Shown here: one piece after another, positions 15,805 to 24,422 of the stretch
Layout: each line of letters starts with the position of its first letter
Position numbering within the stretch: position 1 is the stretch's first letter
Origin: Clostridia bacterium
GTDB lineage: Bacteria > Bacillota > Clostridia > Oscillospirales > CAG-272
DNA length: 59,294 nt
Direction of reading: 5' to 3'
NCBI GenBank assembly: GCA_017451915.1
Contig: JAFTNJ010000032.1
Span: 1 to 59,294 of the forward strand
Position numbers and translations under genes: made by a program
The notes under the pieces: generated by a model
The model's input: the letters and a program-made list of their open reading frames with translations, nothing else
What the model was told of the DNA's origin: nothing
The model's database searches: none

Positions 15805-16944
15805 ATGCAGATCGAGAAACAGCCAACGGCAAAAAAGATGGACGGCGAGCAATGGTTCGTTTGCTTTTTTTTATGCTTTTTGATCTTTGAACTGATCCTG
15901 ATCGGTGTGGTTTTGTATCGGAGCCTTGCGCCCGTGGCAACCCCTCCCACCCAGGAGCAACCCTCTCATACAACGGATTCCAATGAGGAGCCCGATCCGC
16001 CCCAGCCGCCCCTTTTCTCCGGCGGGGTTGTACCGTCCCTGCCGGTCTCCAACGGTACCGTGACGGTGCTGGGAGGAGAGGTTACCTCCGCCGGTGCCAT
16101 TCTGGTGGATAGCAATACCGGCGCGGTGTTGGCCGAGAAGAATGCCGACGTTCAATTCTCTCCGGCCTCTCTGACCAAGATCATGACTCTGATCGTTGCC
16201 TGCGAGTCTTTGACCGAGGCCGATCTTGACCTGCGGCTGACCCTGACCCAGGAGCTGACCGACTACGTCAAAAACGGTGCCTACGAGGGCTCCAGCTGCT
16301 CTCTGATCGACGAGGACAAATATCTTGGGGATTCCTTCCGGATCCGTGACCTGCTCTACGGCATTGGTGTGGAGTCGGCGGCGGATTGTACCATGCTTGT
16401 TGTGTCCAAGGTTTGTCCCGCGACCACCCTTGCCGAGTCCGAGGCTCTGTTTGTGGAGAAGATGAACCAAAAGGCGCAGGCTCTGGGGCTTACGAACACC
16501 ACCTTTGATAATGTGATCGGATACGAGAGCGCGGGGAATTTCAGCACGGCTCGGGAGTTAGCGGTGATCACCATGTACGCCATGCAATGCGATCTCATCG
16601 AGCATATTCTGGGCGTACAGACCTATTCCTACCAAGGCCATTACCTTAAGGACGGCCTGCCTGCCAGCTATCCTCGGTTGTATCAGAGTACGCTGTTCCA
16701 TAGCCGTATGAAGACCTATGTCAACTATATGGGTAAGGAATTTTCCCTGAGCACCGCCAAGCTGTTGGCGGGAAAGACGGGATCCTTTGGAACCACCTCC
16801 TTCCTGGCCTGTACCCTGCGGGGAAAGGAAAGCAATCATGAGTTTGTGCTGATCCTGGGCGCCGCCGAAAAGGTTGGCAATCTTCCCGCCAGCGTGGGAA
16901 CCCTGAAGGACGTACAGACCATTGCCAATACATATGTAAAATAA
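15805..16944 (+). CDS. serine-type D-alanyl-D-alanine carboxypeptidase
   Basis: 379 aa; ATG at 15805 with GGGAGG upstream. A single membrane anchor (about 17-39) precedes a Pro/Glu-rich spacer (45-75) and a penicillin-binding transpeptidase-like domain. S122-L-T-K125 is the catalytic SxxK; K324-T-G326 is the third motif. The second motif, usually S-x-N, reads S191-A-A-D. It would trim the terminal D-Ala from peptidoglycan outside the cell membrane. The class resembles DacF-type enzymes; the S-x-A variant may alter turnover. The amidase gene follows 82 nt downstream. Confidence 0.88.
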   Translation: MQIEKQPTAKKMDGEQWFVCFFLCFLIFELILIGVVLYRSLAPVATPPTQEQPSHTTDSNEEPDPPQPPLFSGGVVPSLPVSNGTVTVLGGEVTSAGAILVDSNTGAVLAEKNADVQFSPASLTKIMTLIVACESLTEADLDLRLTLTQELTDYVKNGAYEGSSCSLIDEDKYLGDSFRIRDLLYGIGVESAADCTMLVVSKVCPATTLAESEALFVEKMNQKAQALGLTNTTFDNVIGYESAGNFSTARELAVITMYAMQCDLIEHILGVQTYSYQGHYLKDGLPASYPRLYQSTLFHSRMKTYVNYMGKEFSLSTAKLLAGKTGSFGTTSFLACTLRGKESNHEFVLILGAAEKVGNLPASVGTLKDVQTIANTYVK

Positions 16945-17026
16945 AGAATTCCCCTCCTTATTTGTGAAGTGCGGGATGGAGTTTTGGACTCCGCGCGCAT
17001 ATACTTCTAAAAAAGGAGGGATCTTT

Positions 17027-17644
17027 ATGCTTGTTACAAAGCCGTACGATCGGGAACGGGCGGTGCGATACGCCCTGCGCTGGGCGTTGGATCGCAACCC
17101 GCTCTTTGTGGATTTTACCGGGTTTGGAGGAAATTGCACCAGCTTTGTTTCCCAAGCCGTGTTGGCGGGGAGCTGTACCATGAACTACACACCCGATTTT
17201 GGATGGTATTACATCAACGTCAACGAGCGTGCTCCTGCCTGGAGCAGCGTGGAGTCGTTCTATGATTTTATGACCGGGGCACCGATCTTTATTGAGGCCA
17301 ACGGCGGCGTGGGGCCCTATGCTGTGGAGGTGCCGCGGGAGAGTGCCCTGGTTGGGGACGTGGTGCAGTATGCCAATCGGGAGGACGATTGGTACCATAC
17401 CGTAATGATTACCGGTATGGAGGGCGAGGAGCTTTTGGTCAGTGCCCATTCCGACGATGCCAGGAACCGTCCCATTTCCTCCTACAATTTTGCCAAGGCG
17501 CGGTTTTTGCATATTGTGGGGGTGCGGGTGGAGATTCAAGACGACAACTGCTTTGAGATGCTGTTCAACGGCGGTGCGCTGCCGCCGCCCCCCGTTGCCG
17601 AGCCGTCCGCAGAGGAACCGCCCCCCGAGGAGCCCATGGCGTAG
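17027..17644 (+). CDS. putative amidase (Amidase_6 family)
   Basis: 205 aa; ATG at 17027 with GGAGGG 6 nt upstream. Starts YDRERAVRYALRWALDRNP, then FGGNCTSFVSQAVLAG (about 34-49), the N/D-C-T-x-F-V-S-Q motif of Amidase_6 with the catalytic Cys at about 39, then WYHTVMITG and SAHSDDARNRP with candidate His residues. The tail (180-205) is Pro/Glu-rich. No signal peptide, so either cytosolic or exported by another route. Related proteins are often spore-associated, but a cell-wall role is inferred from the preceding carboxypeptidase. Confidence 0.8.
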   Translation: MLVTKPYDRERAVRYALRWALDRNPLFVDFTGFGGNCTSFVSQAVLAGSCTMNYTPDFGWYYINVNERAPAWSSVESFYDFMTGAPIFIEANGGVGPYAVEVPRESALVGDVVQYANREDDWYHTVMITGMEGEELLVSAHSDDARNRPISSYNFAKARFLHIVGVRVEIQDDNCFEMLFNGGALPPPPVAEPSAEEPPPEEPMA

Positions 17645-17691
17645 ATTTGGACGGAGGATGAAGCCAATTTGTTAGTTAAATGATAGCTCCA

Positions 17692-17727
17692 GCCCGCCGG
17701 GGAATGTTTCACCCGACGGGCTTTTCT
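17692..17727 (+). terminator. terminator after the amidase gene
   Basis: AGCCCGCCGGG pairs with CCCGACGGGCT (one mismatch) and is followed by TTTTCTC. Confidence 0.65.
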
Positions 17728-17838
17728 CAAGAAAATCCAAGGCTCCCTTGGATTTGAAACAACGAATTGATCATTGTTTTTTCCAAAATCCGTGGTATAA
17801 TAGAGTCACACCGGTGATAACGTTTAGGAGGTGCTTGT

Positions 17839-18999
17839 ATGCAACTTGAATTAGGACAGAAAATACGTGAGCTGCGTCGGCGTGACGGACGCACCCAGGA
17901 AGCACTGGCCGAGGCCATCGGCGTGACGTCTCAGGCGATTTCGCGGTGGGAGGCCAACGGCGGCTATCCCGATATGGAAATGATTCCCGCCATTGCCAAT
18001 TATTTTGGCATCACCATAGACGAGCTGTTTGGGTATCAAAACAACAGGGAAGATAAGATCGACGCGATCATTCAAAAAATCGAAGCGTTTGGAATTCCAA
18101 ATCGCGGTGATGATGCGTGGATTGAGGAATGTCTTGCCATTCTGCGGGAAGGGCTTGCCGAGTTCCCCCGGAACGAGCGGTTGCTCCTCGCCCTTGCCGA
18201 CACCCTGTCCGAGGCCGGATGGAGGCGTCATAACGAGTGGCTGTATTATGACGAGGAAGGATTTATTCAGCACAATTATGACGTTCATAAGACGAATGAG
18301 TATTGGGCCGAGTCCATCAAGATCTGTGAATCTCTCGTAAAAACCGCCAAGGACAATGCCACGGTCACAAAGGCGATCCATATTCTCGTTTTGCTCTACA
18401 GAAATATGGGAGAAAACGAAAAGGCGATTGCATACGCGCAAAAAATGCCCGGATTGAACGATTGCAGAGAGAACCTGCTGGTTGCCGCGGCGGACGGAAA
18501 AGAGGAAGTAAAATACATTGGGGAATATCTTTTAAAGCTTGCAAGCCAACTCACCCAAAAGATCGTTTACGGATTGTTCAGCAACCGGCGGCACTTTGAG
18601 AGTGATATGCCCATTGAAAAGATCCAGGGAGCGATTCGGATTTATGATCTGATTTGTGATGACGGAAATTTGGGCAGATATCACGGGGATTTGGTGGAGC
18701 TGTATTTATATCTTTCCAGAGTGCAATGGGAACGCGGGTATCATGACGATGCCTTTGTATCGCTCTACGAGGCCTTAAAGCACTCCAAGGCCTTGGAAAA
18801 GCTGTGGGACGGGAAGGAGCACACCCTCACAGCACCGTTGGTCTCCTTTGTAACCTACACTACGGGGGATCCCGACAGTTTTGTAAATGATTTGCCTGAT
18901 TTTTGGCCGACGTGGATGATGCCGGATTGTAGCCAAGTAGCCAAAGAGATCAAAGCCGATCCACGCTGGAAGGAATGGGTTGCCAAAACGAAGGAATGA
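17839..18999 (+). CDS. XRE-family HTH protein with TPR-like C-terminal domain
   Basis: 386 aa; ATG at 17839 with AGGAGGTG upstream. Residues 5-62 form the HTH_3 domain (KIRELRRRDGRTQEALAEA, VTSQAISRWEANGGYPDM, NYFGITIDELFGY). The remaining 300 residues are helical, with repeats such as ECLAILREGLAEFPRNERLLLALADTL and SIKICESLVKTA, like TPR-containing regulators. A paralogue lies 209 nt downstream. Probably a transcriptional regulator whose TPR part senses a peptide or protein; target genes unknown. Confidence 0.85.
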   Translation: MQLELGQKIRELRRRDGRTQEALAEAIGVTSQAISRWEANGGYPDMEMIPAIANYFGITIDELFGYQNNREDKIDAIIQKIEAFGIPNRGDDAWIEECLAILREGLAEFPRNERLLLALADTLSEAGWRRHNEWLYYDEEGFIQHNYDVHKTNEYWAESIKICESLVKTAKDNATVTKAIHILVLLYRNMGENEKAIAYAQKMPGLNDCRENLLVAAADGKEEVKYIGEYLLKLASQLTQKIVYGLFSNRRHFESDMPIEKIQGAIRIYDLICDDGNLGRYHGDLVELYLYLSRVQWERGYHDDAFVSLYEALKHSKALEKLWDGKEHTLTAPLVSFVTYTTGDPDSFVNDLPDFWPTWMMPDCSQVAKEIKADPRWKEWVAKTKE

Positions 19000-19004
19000 T
19001 CCTT

Positions 19005-19029
19005 GCCCCGCCATACGCGGGGCTTTTTA
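19005..19029 (+). terminator. terminator after the first XRE-TPR gene
   Basis: GCCCCGC/GCGGGGC hairpin (19005-19023) followed by TTTTTATT. Confidence 0.8.
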
Positions 19030-19050
19030 TTACGTAAAAAAGCCCCCTTC

Positions 19051-19082
19051 TTGGCGTACCTGCGACAGAGCAGGTGCGCCAA
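19051..19082. repeat. long stem-loop between the XRE genes
   Basis: TTGGCGTACCTGC pairs with GCAGGTGCGCCAA (13 bp, one wobble) around GACAGA. On the minus strand it is followed by a GGGGGCTTTTTT stretch, so it may act as a leftward terminator. Confidence 0.6.
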
Positions 19083-19133
19083 TTTTATGTCAAAACTCAA
19101 ACGGTAGTTGAATTATCATCAAAAAACAAGTTA

Positions 19134-19161
19134 TTGATTGCTTTTGATTTTGTGATATAAT
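19134..19161 (+). promoter_or_regulatory. promoter of the second XRE-TPR gene
   Basis: TTGATT (19134-19139), 16 nt, TATAAT (19156-19161). Confidence 0.65.
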
Positions 19162-19208
19162 ATTAGTGAAAGCAGAGCTCGCTTATCTTTTCACAAGGAG
19201 ACTAATTT

Positions 19209-20264
19209 ATGACTCACATTGGAATAAAAATAAAAGAACTTCGTAAAAAAAGAGATATGACGCAGGAAAAGCTTGCAGAATATTTGAACGTAACATTTCA
19301 AGCGGTTTCCAAATGGGAAACGGGCGCGGCTTCGCCTGACTTGTCTATGATCGTTCCTTTGGCTCGTCTATTGAATGTATCTACTGATGAACTGTTTGGG
19401 CTTGTGGAAAAAGATGTCGATACTCGACAAATGGAGCTTAAAAAGCTTTGGGATGAAACATGGCGCACAGGAGACACCGCCAAACGCTATGAGATTGCGA
19501 AAGCCGCGGTATCCGAATATCCCGGAAATTATGATTATATTTTATGGCTTGCCGGTGCAGAAGATTCTTACGCAATTCTCAACTGTGTACGAGATTCGGA
19601 CGAGCAAAAGCTGCATTTTGAAAATGCTATTCGCTTTTATGAGAGAATCATTGAGGATTGTAACGATACGGATACCAAGAACTCTGCGATTTACGGCATT
19701 GTTATGAATTTACCAAACATAGGTCGGCGTGACGAGGCCGTGCAATATGCCAAACAACATCCTGATGCGGACGAATTATTAAAATGGTGTCTGACAGGAG
19801 AGGAATGGGAAAAGCATAGACAAAAAATGATTTTCTACAAACTCAGTGATCTTGTAGGTGAACTTGAATGGGGGAAGCGCAGTCTTGCGTCTATTCAAGC
19901 GGCGGAAAAGATCATTAAACTTGTCATTGATGATGAAAATTATTTATGGCATCACGATACGTTGATGCACAACTATGTTTGGCAGGGAATCTGTCTTACA
20001 CGGCAGGGACGATACGAAGAAGCTGTTTCTGTGTTAAAAAAATCTCACAAACATGCAGTTTTGTTCGAGGAAATGAATGAAAAAGCAAAGAAAAAACCGC
20101 TTATGTACACTTCTTCCGTACTGAATAAGATATCCTATGATGCTGCCCAAGTGACCAAAAGCGGAACATCAACATTGACAGAGGATTTCAAAGAATATCT
20201 GACATGGGAAGAGTTTGACGTTCTCCGAGACCGCGAAGATTTCAAAGCTCTTTTTAACTTATAA
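19209..20264 (+). CDS. XRE-family HTH protein with TPR-like C-terminal domain (paralogue)
   Basis: 351 aa; ATG at 19209 with AAGGAG upstream. HTH domain at 4-64 (KIKELRKKRDMTQEKLAEY, VTFQAVSKWETGAASPDL, LLNVSTDELFGL). The C-terminal part again looks like TPR helices (ENAIRFYERIIEDC, QGICLTRQGRYEEAVSVLKKS). Its DNA is clearly richer in A+T than its neighbours, with many AAA, GAA and TTT codons, which suggests recent acquisition. Same architecture as the gene at 17839; targets unknown. Confidence 0.85.
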   Translation: MTHIGIKIKELRKKRDMTQEKLAEYLNVTFQAVSKWETGAASPDLSMIVPLARLLNVSTDELFGLVEKDVDTRQMELKKLWDETWRTGDTAKRYEIAKAAVSEYPGNYDYILWLAGAEDSYAILNCVRDSDEQKLHFENAIRFYERIIEDCNDTDTKNSAIYGIVMNLPNIGRRDEAVQYAKQHPDADELLKWCLTGEEWEKHRQKMIFYKLSDLVGELEWGKRSLASIQAAEKIIKLVIDDENYLWHHDTLMHNYVWQGICLTRQGRYEEAVSVLKKSHKHAVLFEEMNEKAKKKPLMYTSSVLNKISYDAAQVTKSGTSTLTEDFKEYLTWEEFDVLRDREDFKALFNL

Positions 20265-20354
20265 CTTTTGCCTCGCGCGGGGCTTCGCTTTTGTGCCCAC
20301 AAAAGCAGTGCTTGTCAGGAAAAGCAGACGGACTTTCGAGACGCACAAACCAAA

Positions 20355-20478
20355 GGCTCCCTTGTGTAAAGGGAGCTGACACCGAAGGCGGCTGAGGGAT
20401 TGTTTTACAAAGAAATTTTGCTTTTACAATCCCTCCGTCTCGCTTACGCGAGCCACCTCCCTTTACACAAGGGAGGCT
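20355..20478. repeat. MITE-like palindromic element
   Basis: Left GGCTCCCTTGTGTAAAGGGAG and right CTCCCTTTACACAAGGGAGGC are inverted copies about 100 nt apart. Inside, GAGGGATTG pairs with CAATCCCTC. No coding capacity. This is the commonest type of short palindromic repeat in gut Clostridia (recognised from memory). It dominates the gene-free stretch 20265-20706. Confidence 0.75.
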
Positions 20479-20548
20479 CATGACCATTACCGCCCGACAG
20501 TACACCTAAAAGGTGTAACACACTAACCTAAACGGGCAAGACGTGTGC

Positions 20549-20585
20549 AAAAAGGACAGAGAATTTCACTTTCTCTGTCCTTTTT
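20549..20585. terminator. strong hairpin with A/T flanks
   Basis: AAAAAGGACAGAGAA pairs with TTCTCTGTCCTTTTT; usable as a terminator in both directions. Confidence 0.7.
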
Positions 20586-20587
20586 AC

Positions 20588-20637
20588 CGTAGGGGCGAAC
20601 TGCGTTCGCCCGCGGGCGTTCACAGAACGCCCCTACG
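20588..20637. repeat. CGTAGGGGCG inverted repeat
   Basis: CGTAGGGGCG at 20588 and CGCCCCTACG at its end, with an inner GCGTTCGCCCGCGGGCG palindrome. A similar GGGGCG...CGCCCCCTAC motif recurs at 54972-54998. Confidence 0.55.
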
Positions 20638-20673
20638 AGATTTATTTTATCGGCAGGTAACCTGCTCTATGAA

Positions 20674-20699
20674 AGCCCCCCTCGGGGGCTCATTTTTTT
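20674..20699. terminator. hairpin at the 3-prime side of murA
   Basis: AGCCCCC/GGGGGCT hairpin followed on the plus strand by seven T. It sits just beyond the murA stop and may serve both strands. Confidence 0.55.
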
Positions 20700-20706
20700 G
20701 TATTTT

Positions 20707-22002
20707 TTAATGGCGACCGTCCACCGGGACGGCGTCGGGAACCGTGACCTCTTGGATGCAAGCTCCAAGACCTGCCAGCTTTTCTACGATGTTATCGTAG
20801 CCGCGGTAAATATAGTCCACACCGCTGATCTCGGTCTTTCCCTCGGCGGCAAGTCCTGCAATGATCAGCGCGGCACCGGCTCGCAGATCCATGGCGTCCA
20901 CCGGGGCTCCGTAAAGCTTTCCTCCGCCCACAAAGGTGGCGGTTCGGCTATCCAATACTACGGTGGCACCCATCTTCCGAAGCTCGTTGACGTAGCGGAA
21001 GCGATGCTCCCAAATGCCCTCCTGAATACAGCTTACGCCGTTGGCAAGACAAAGCAGAGGAGCAAACTGGGGATGCATATCGGTGGGGAATCCGGGGTAG
21101 GGAAGGGTTTGAATGTTCACGTTTCGATAGGAGGACTGTCCCTTGACCAACAGGGTATCTCCCTCCTCCTCTTTCACGGTCACGCCCATCTCACACAGCT
21201 TGGCGGTAATGCTCTCCACGTGCTTGGGGATCACGTTGCGAATCCGCACGGTTCCTCCCGTGGCTGCGGCGGCCACCATAAAGGTTCCTGCCTCGATCAT
21301 ATCGGGAATAATGGAGTAGGTACATCCGTGCAGACGCTCCACGCCGCGTACCTTGATCACCGAGGTGCCCGCGCCGGTAATGTTGGCACCGCAGGAGTTT
21401 AAAAAGTTTGCCAGGTCTACAATGTGGGGCTCTCTTGCCGCGTTGTCGATCACGGTAAGACCCTCCGCCAGCACCGAGGCCAGAATCACGTTGACCGTTG
21501 CGCCCACGGAAACCACGTCAAAGAAGATGGAGGATCCCTTAAGGCGGCTTTCGGATTTCAGGTGAATAAAGCCGCTGTCGGTGGTAACGGTGGCACCAAG
21601 AGCGTCAAAGCCCTTCATGTGCTGATCCAGGGGACGGTTGCCAAAGTCACAGCCGCCGGGCCAGCCCACGGTGGCCTTTCCAAAGCGCCCCAGCTGGGCT
21701 CCCATGAGGTAGGTGGAGCCGCGAAGCTTTTTGGCAAGCTCGTAGGGGGCCGAGACGTCGGTCATTCCACGGGTGTCAATGCGCAGGGTGGTGGGGGTCA
21801 GATAGGAGACCTCGGCGCCCATCTGCCGTAAAATATCCAGGGAAATAGCGATATCACTCACCGCGGGGATGTTCTCCAGGGTGCAGGTATCGTTTACCAG
21901 GATCGAAGCAAAAAGAATGGGGAGCGCGGCGTTCTTCATTCCGCTGACCGATACCTCTCCGTGAAGTGCCGGTCCCCCCTGAATGAGGATTTTCGTTGAC
22001 AT
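20707..22002 (-). CDS. murA: UDP-N-acetylglucosamine 1-carboxyvinyltransferase
   Basis: 431 aa, close to the standard 420-430. K23-N24 in SGMKNAALPI is the substrate-binding motif, and WPGGCDFGNRPLDQHMKGF (114-132) carries the catalytic C118, so the enzyme is predicted to be of the fosfomycin-sensitive Cys type. RGSTYLMGAQLGR and DMIEAGTFM are further MurA marks. It catalyses the first committed step of peptidoglycan synthesis in the cytosol by transferring enolpyruvate to UDP-GlcNAc. Firmicutes often carry two copies; the Q-H-M-K-G-F segment resembles the MurZ/MurA2 branch. Confidence 0.95.
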   Translation of the reverse strand: MSTKILIQGGPALHGEVSVSGMKNAALPILFASILVNDTCTLENIPAVSDIAISLDILRQMGAEVSYLTPTTLRIDTRGMTDVSAPYELAKKLRGSTYLMGAQLGRFGKATVGWPGGCDFGNRPLDQHMKGFDALGATVTTDSGFIHLKSESRLKGSSIFFDVVSVGATVNVILASVLAEGLTVIDNAAREPHIVDLANFLNSCGANITGAGTSVIKVRGVERLHGCTYSIIPDMIEAGTFMVAAAATGGTVRIRNVIPKHVESITAKLCEMGVTVKEEEGDTLLVKGQSSYRNVNIQTLPYPGFPTDMHPQFAPLLCLANGVSCIQEGIWEHRFRYVNELRKMGATVVLDSRTATFVGGGKLYGAPVDAMDLRAGAALIIAGLAAEGKTEISGVDYIYRGYDNIVEKLAGLGACIQEVTVPDAVPVDGRH

Positions 22003-22162
22003 GCTGTTATACCTTTCAAGATATGTGCGAATTCCGGTTACCTTTTATTATAGCATAGGAATTCCGAAAAGAAAAGTCCAATTTAATTATTTTCTGTTTT
22101 TTTTGAAGAAAAATTTTCGGGTGCCGGGGGCCTTTTTGGGATCTGCTATCAGTTTATGCGTT

Positions 22163-23293
22163 TTATGGGGCGGATGTGCCCGCGCCCTCAAAGAGGGGGC
22201 GGTAATAAGCCACGGCCAGATCCACCACCAGGTTGTAGCTTCGGCTTCCCGCAGGGGCACCCTGGGACTGGAGATAGGAATTGTTTACGCTCTCGCTCAC
22301 GTCGGCGGCCACGTTCTCCTTGTATTTTTCAAAGAAGATGCTGTACGCCACCTCTTCGGCGCGGATCTCGGCGGGGAGATCCGCGTAGGAGGCGCGGTAG
22401 AGCTCCTTGTTGGCCGAGTAGAGGGCCGAGATCACGTATTCGTAAAGATTGAGCGTGGCACTGTATCGGATATAGGGATCATCACTCTCCATACACACCA
22501 AGTAGGCAACAAAATTCGCCTCGTCCTCCCGAGCGATTCCCCGCTGGTGCGCCAATTCGTGGGCGGCGGTAAAGGGGACGGTATAATCAGGAAAATTCAC
22601 GTTGATGTTGGCCTCTCCGGTAAAGAAGGTGTAAATGCCGGTGATGTGGGTATAGGACATGGGCTCGCTGAGCATTATGGGCTTGACGCGGCTGTAAAAA
22701 TGCCCCAAAAAATCCTGCTTTTCCGTGTAGGTCTCGTAGGCCTCCAGGAGCTTGTCGTTCATTTCCTCGTAGGAATAGGGCATCAGAGAGCTTCCGTCCG
22801 CCAAAAAGGTGATCTGCGGGATCAGGACCTTCAGCTCGGCCGAGAGCAGCTCGGCGGTTTGGTAAAGCTCCTCACCGCTTACCTTTTCCCGCTTCAGCTC
22901 CAGCTTTTGATCCAGGGTGCTTCCGTAGTAGCCGGGGGCGAAATTCCAAACGAACAGGATCAGGATCACGCAGGGGATGGCAAAAAGTCCCCCTGCAAAG
23001 ACAGCGGCGTCCCGACGGGTGGCGCAAAAGTAGCGACAGGCAATGACGATGAGCAGAACGATGGCTACAGGGATCAGTAACAGCAACAGCTCGGCCACCG
23101 AGAAGGGGAGCCAGCAGGTGGTAAGTGCCAGGAGATGTCGCCCCACGTGGCTGATGCCTTGATTGAACCAATCGGAAAACGCCGGGCTTTGGGTAAAGGT
23201 AAGGTAAAGTCCCGCGCTGATGCCTGCCAGAATGTAAATGGCGATGCAAAGGCGAGGAAAGGGTCTTTTGGGGGTGGGGGAGGAAGACGTCAT
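22163..23293 (-). CDS. DUF3810 membrane protein with zincin-like HExxH
   Basis: 376 aa. Membrane segments at about 14-32, 63-84 and 96-116; the rest is extracytoplasmic or cytoplasmic soluble domain. It contains AAHELAHQRGIAREDEANF (about 243-261), an H-E-x-x-H zinc motif with a downstream Glu, as in DUF3810. It overlaps the upstream pseudouridine synthase by 4 nt (ATGA), so the two are translationally coupled. The role is unknown; a membrane metalloprotease is plausible from the motif alone. Confidence 0.8.
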   Translation of the reverse strand: MTSSSPTPKRPFPRLCIAIYILAGISAGLYLTFTQSPAFSDWFNQGISHVGRHLLALTTCWLPFSVAELLLLLIPVAIVLLIVIACRYFCATRRDAAVFAGGLFAIPCVILILFVWNFAPGYYGSTLDQKLELKREKVSGEELYQTAELLSAELKVLIPQITFLADGSSLMPYSYEEMNDKLLEAYETYTEKQDFLGHFYSRVKPIMLSEPMSYTHITGIYTFFTGEANINVNFPDYTVPFTAAHELAHQRGIAREDEANFVAYLVCMESDDPYIRYSATLNLYEYVISALYSANKELYRASYADLPAEIRAEEVAYSIFFEKYKENVAADVSESVNNSYLQSQGAPAGSRSYNLVVDLAVAYYRPLFEGAGTSAP

Positions 23294-24225
23294 AGGGAAG
23301 CGGTCCTTTCATTGTTCAGGGGATGCTCCGGAAAGCAGAGCTTCAGCAGTGCGGCAAAATCGGAGGTCAAGGGCGCGGTCAGCGTCAAAGGCCGGCCGGT
23401 GGAGGGCAGGGGAAAGGTCAGGGTGCGAGCGTGGAGGGCGTGTCTGCCGATCCGCGGGTCGGGGGTGCCGTAGAGGTCGTCCCCGGTAATGGGATGGCCC
23501 AGATGGGCAAAATGCACGCGGAGCTGATGGGTCCGTCCCGTGAGGGGAATGGCCTCCACCAGGGTGTGTCCGTGTCCCACGGCCAGCACCCGGTACTGGG
23601 TCTTGGAGGGCGCGGCATCGGGGGCGTCCGGCGGGCAGACCTCCCGCACGATGATGCTGGCGGCGGTGCGATGCAGACAGGCGTCGATGATTCCTTGGGC
23701 GGTGGTCATCTCCCCGTCCAGAATGGCCAGATAGCTTTTTTGGATCTCGCCGTTTTTCATAGCGTCCGAGAGAACGCCCGCGGCCATTTTATGGCGGGCA
23801 ATGAGCAAAAGACCGCTGGTGTTTCGGTCCAGGCGGTTGATGGGACGAAAAACAAAGGGGATCCCCCGTTGGGTATAACGATAGGTCAGGGCGTTGGCTA
23901 CGGTGTCCCCGTAGTGATCGTGGGAGGGGTGCGTTGGCATATTGGCGGGCTTCAAGGGCACCACCAGATCGTCGTCCTCGTAAAGGATCTCCAATGGCAG
24001 ATCCACCGCCGCGGGGGCGTGGGGGTTGTCCCGATCCTCGGTGGCCAGGGTCAAAAGGTCCCCGGTGCGGAGCACGTAGCGCACGGTTTTTCGCTCACCG
24101 TTGACGCAGATCCCGTCGGGGCGGTATTTCAGATGCTTCAGCATTTTGACCGAGAGGTGAAGCCGTTCCTTGATAAACTGTCGGATGCAAAGTCCGTTGG
24201 CATCCTCTTGGATCTCAAACCGCAT
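23290..24225 (-). CDS. RluA-family pseudouridine synthase
   Basis: 311 aa. An S4-like N-terminal domain (about 12-62, with RPDGICVNGERKTVRYVL) precedes the catalytic domain. INRLDRNTSGLLL (129-141) has the catalytic D133, and LTGRTHQLRVHFAHLGHPI (about 228-246) is the second RluA motif. It modifies uridines of ribosomal or transfer RNA in the cytosol; the exact site cannot be read from sequence. First gene of a two-gene unit with the DUF3810 gene. Confidence 0.92.
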   Translation of the reverse strand: MRFEIQEDANGLCIRQFIKERLHLSVKMLKHLKYRPDGICVNGERKTVRYVLRTGDLLTLATEDRDNPHAPAAVDLPLEILYEDDDLVVPLKPANMPTHPSHDHYGDTVANALTYRYTQRGIPFVFRPINRLDRNTSGLLLIARHKMAAGVLSDAMKNGEIQKSYLAILDGEMTTAQGIIDACLHRTAASIIVREVCPPDAPDAAPSKTQYRVLAVGHGHTLVEAIPLTGRTHQLRVHFAHLGHPITGDDLYGTPDPRIGRHALHARTLTFPLPSTGRPLTLTAPLTSDFAALLKLCFPEHPLNNERTASL

Positions 24226-24337
24226 GGCGCGCTCCTTTCTTTATATAACTCTAATTATATTATAACATTCTTTCGGGGGCAATACAAGAAATTTTTGTTA
24301 CGAAATTGAAATAATTATGAATTGTTTTGGCAAACCC

Positions 24338-24366
24338 TTGCGAAAGCGCGGAATTTGTGATACAAT
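24338..24366 (+). promoter_or_regulatory. promoter of the LRR lipoprotein gene
   Basis: TTGCGA (24338-24343), 17 nt, TACAAT (24361-24366). Confidence 0.55.
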
Positions 24367-24422
24367 AGAGAAGATCAGGAATCTCCGCGCGCAAAACGCG
24401 CGCTTTTGGAAAGGATAACGCT

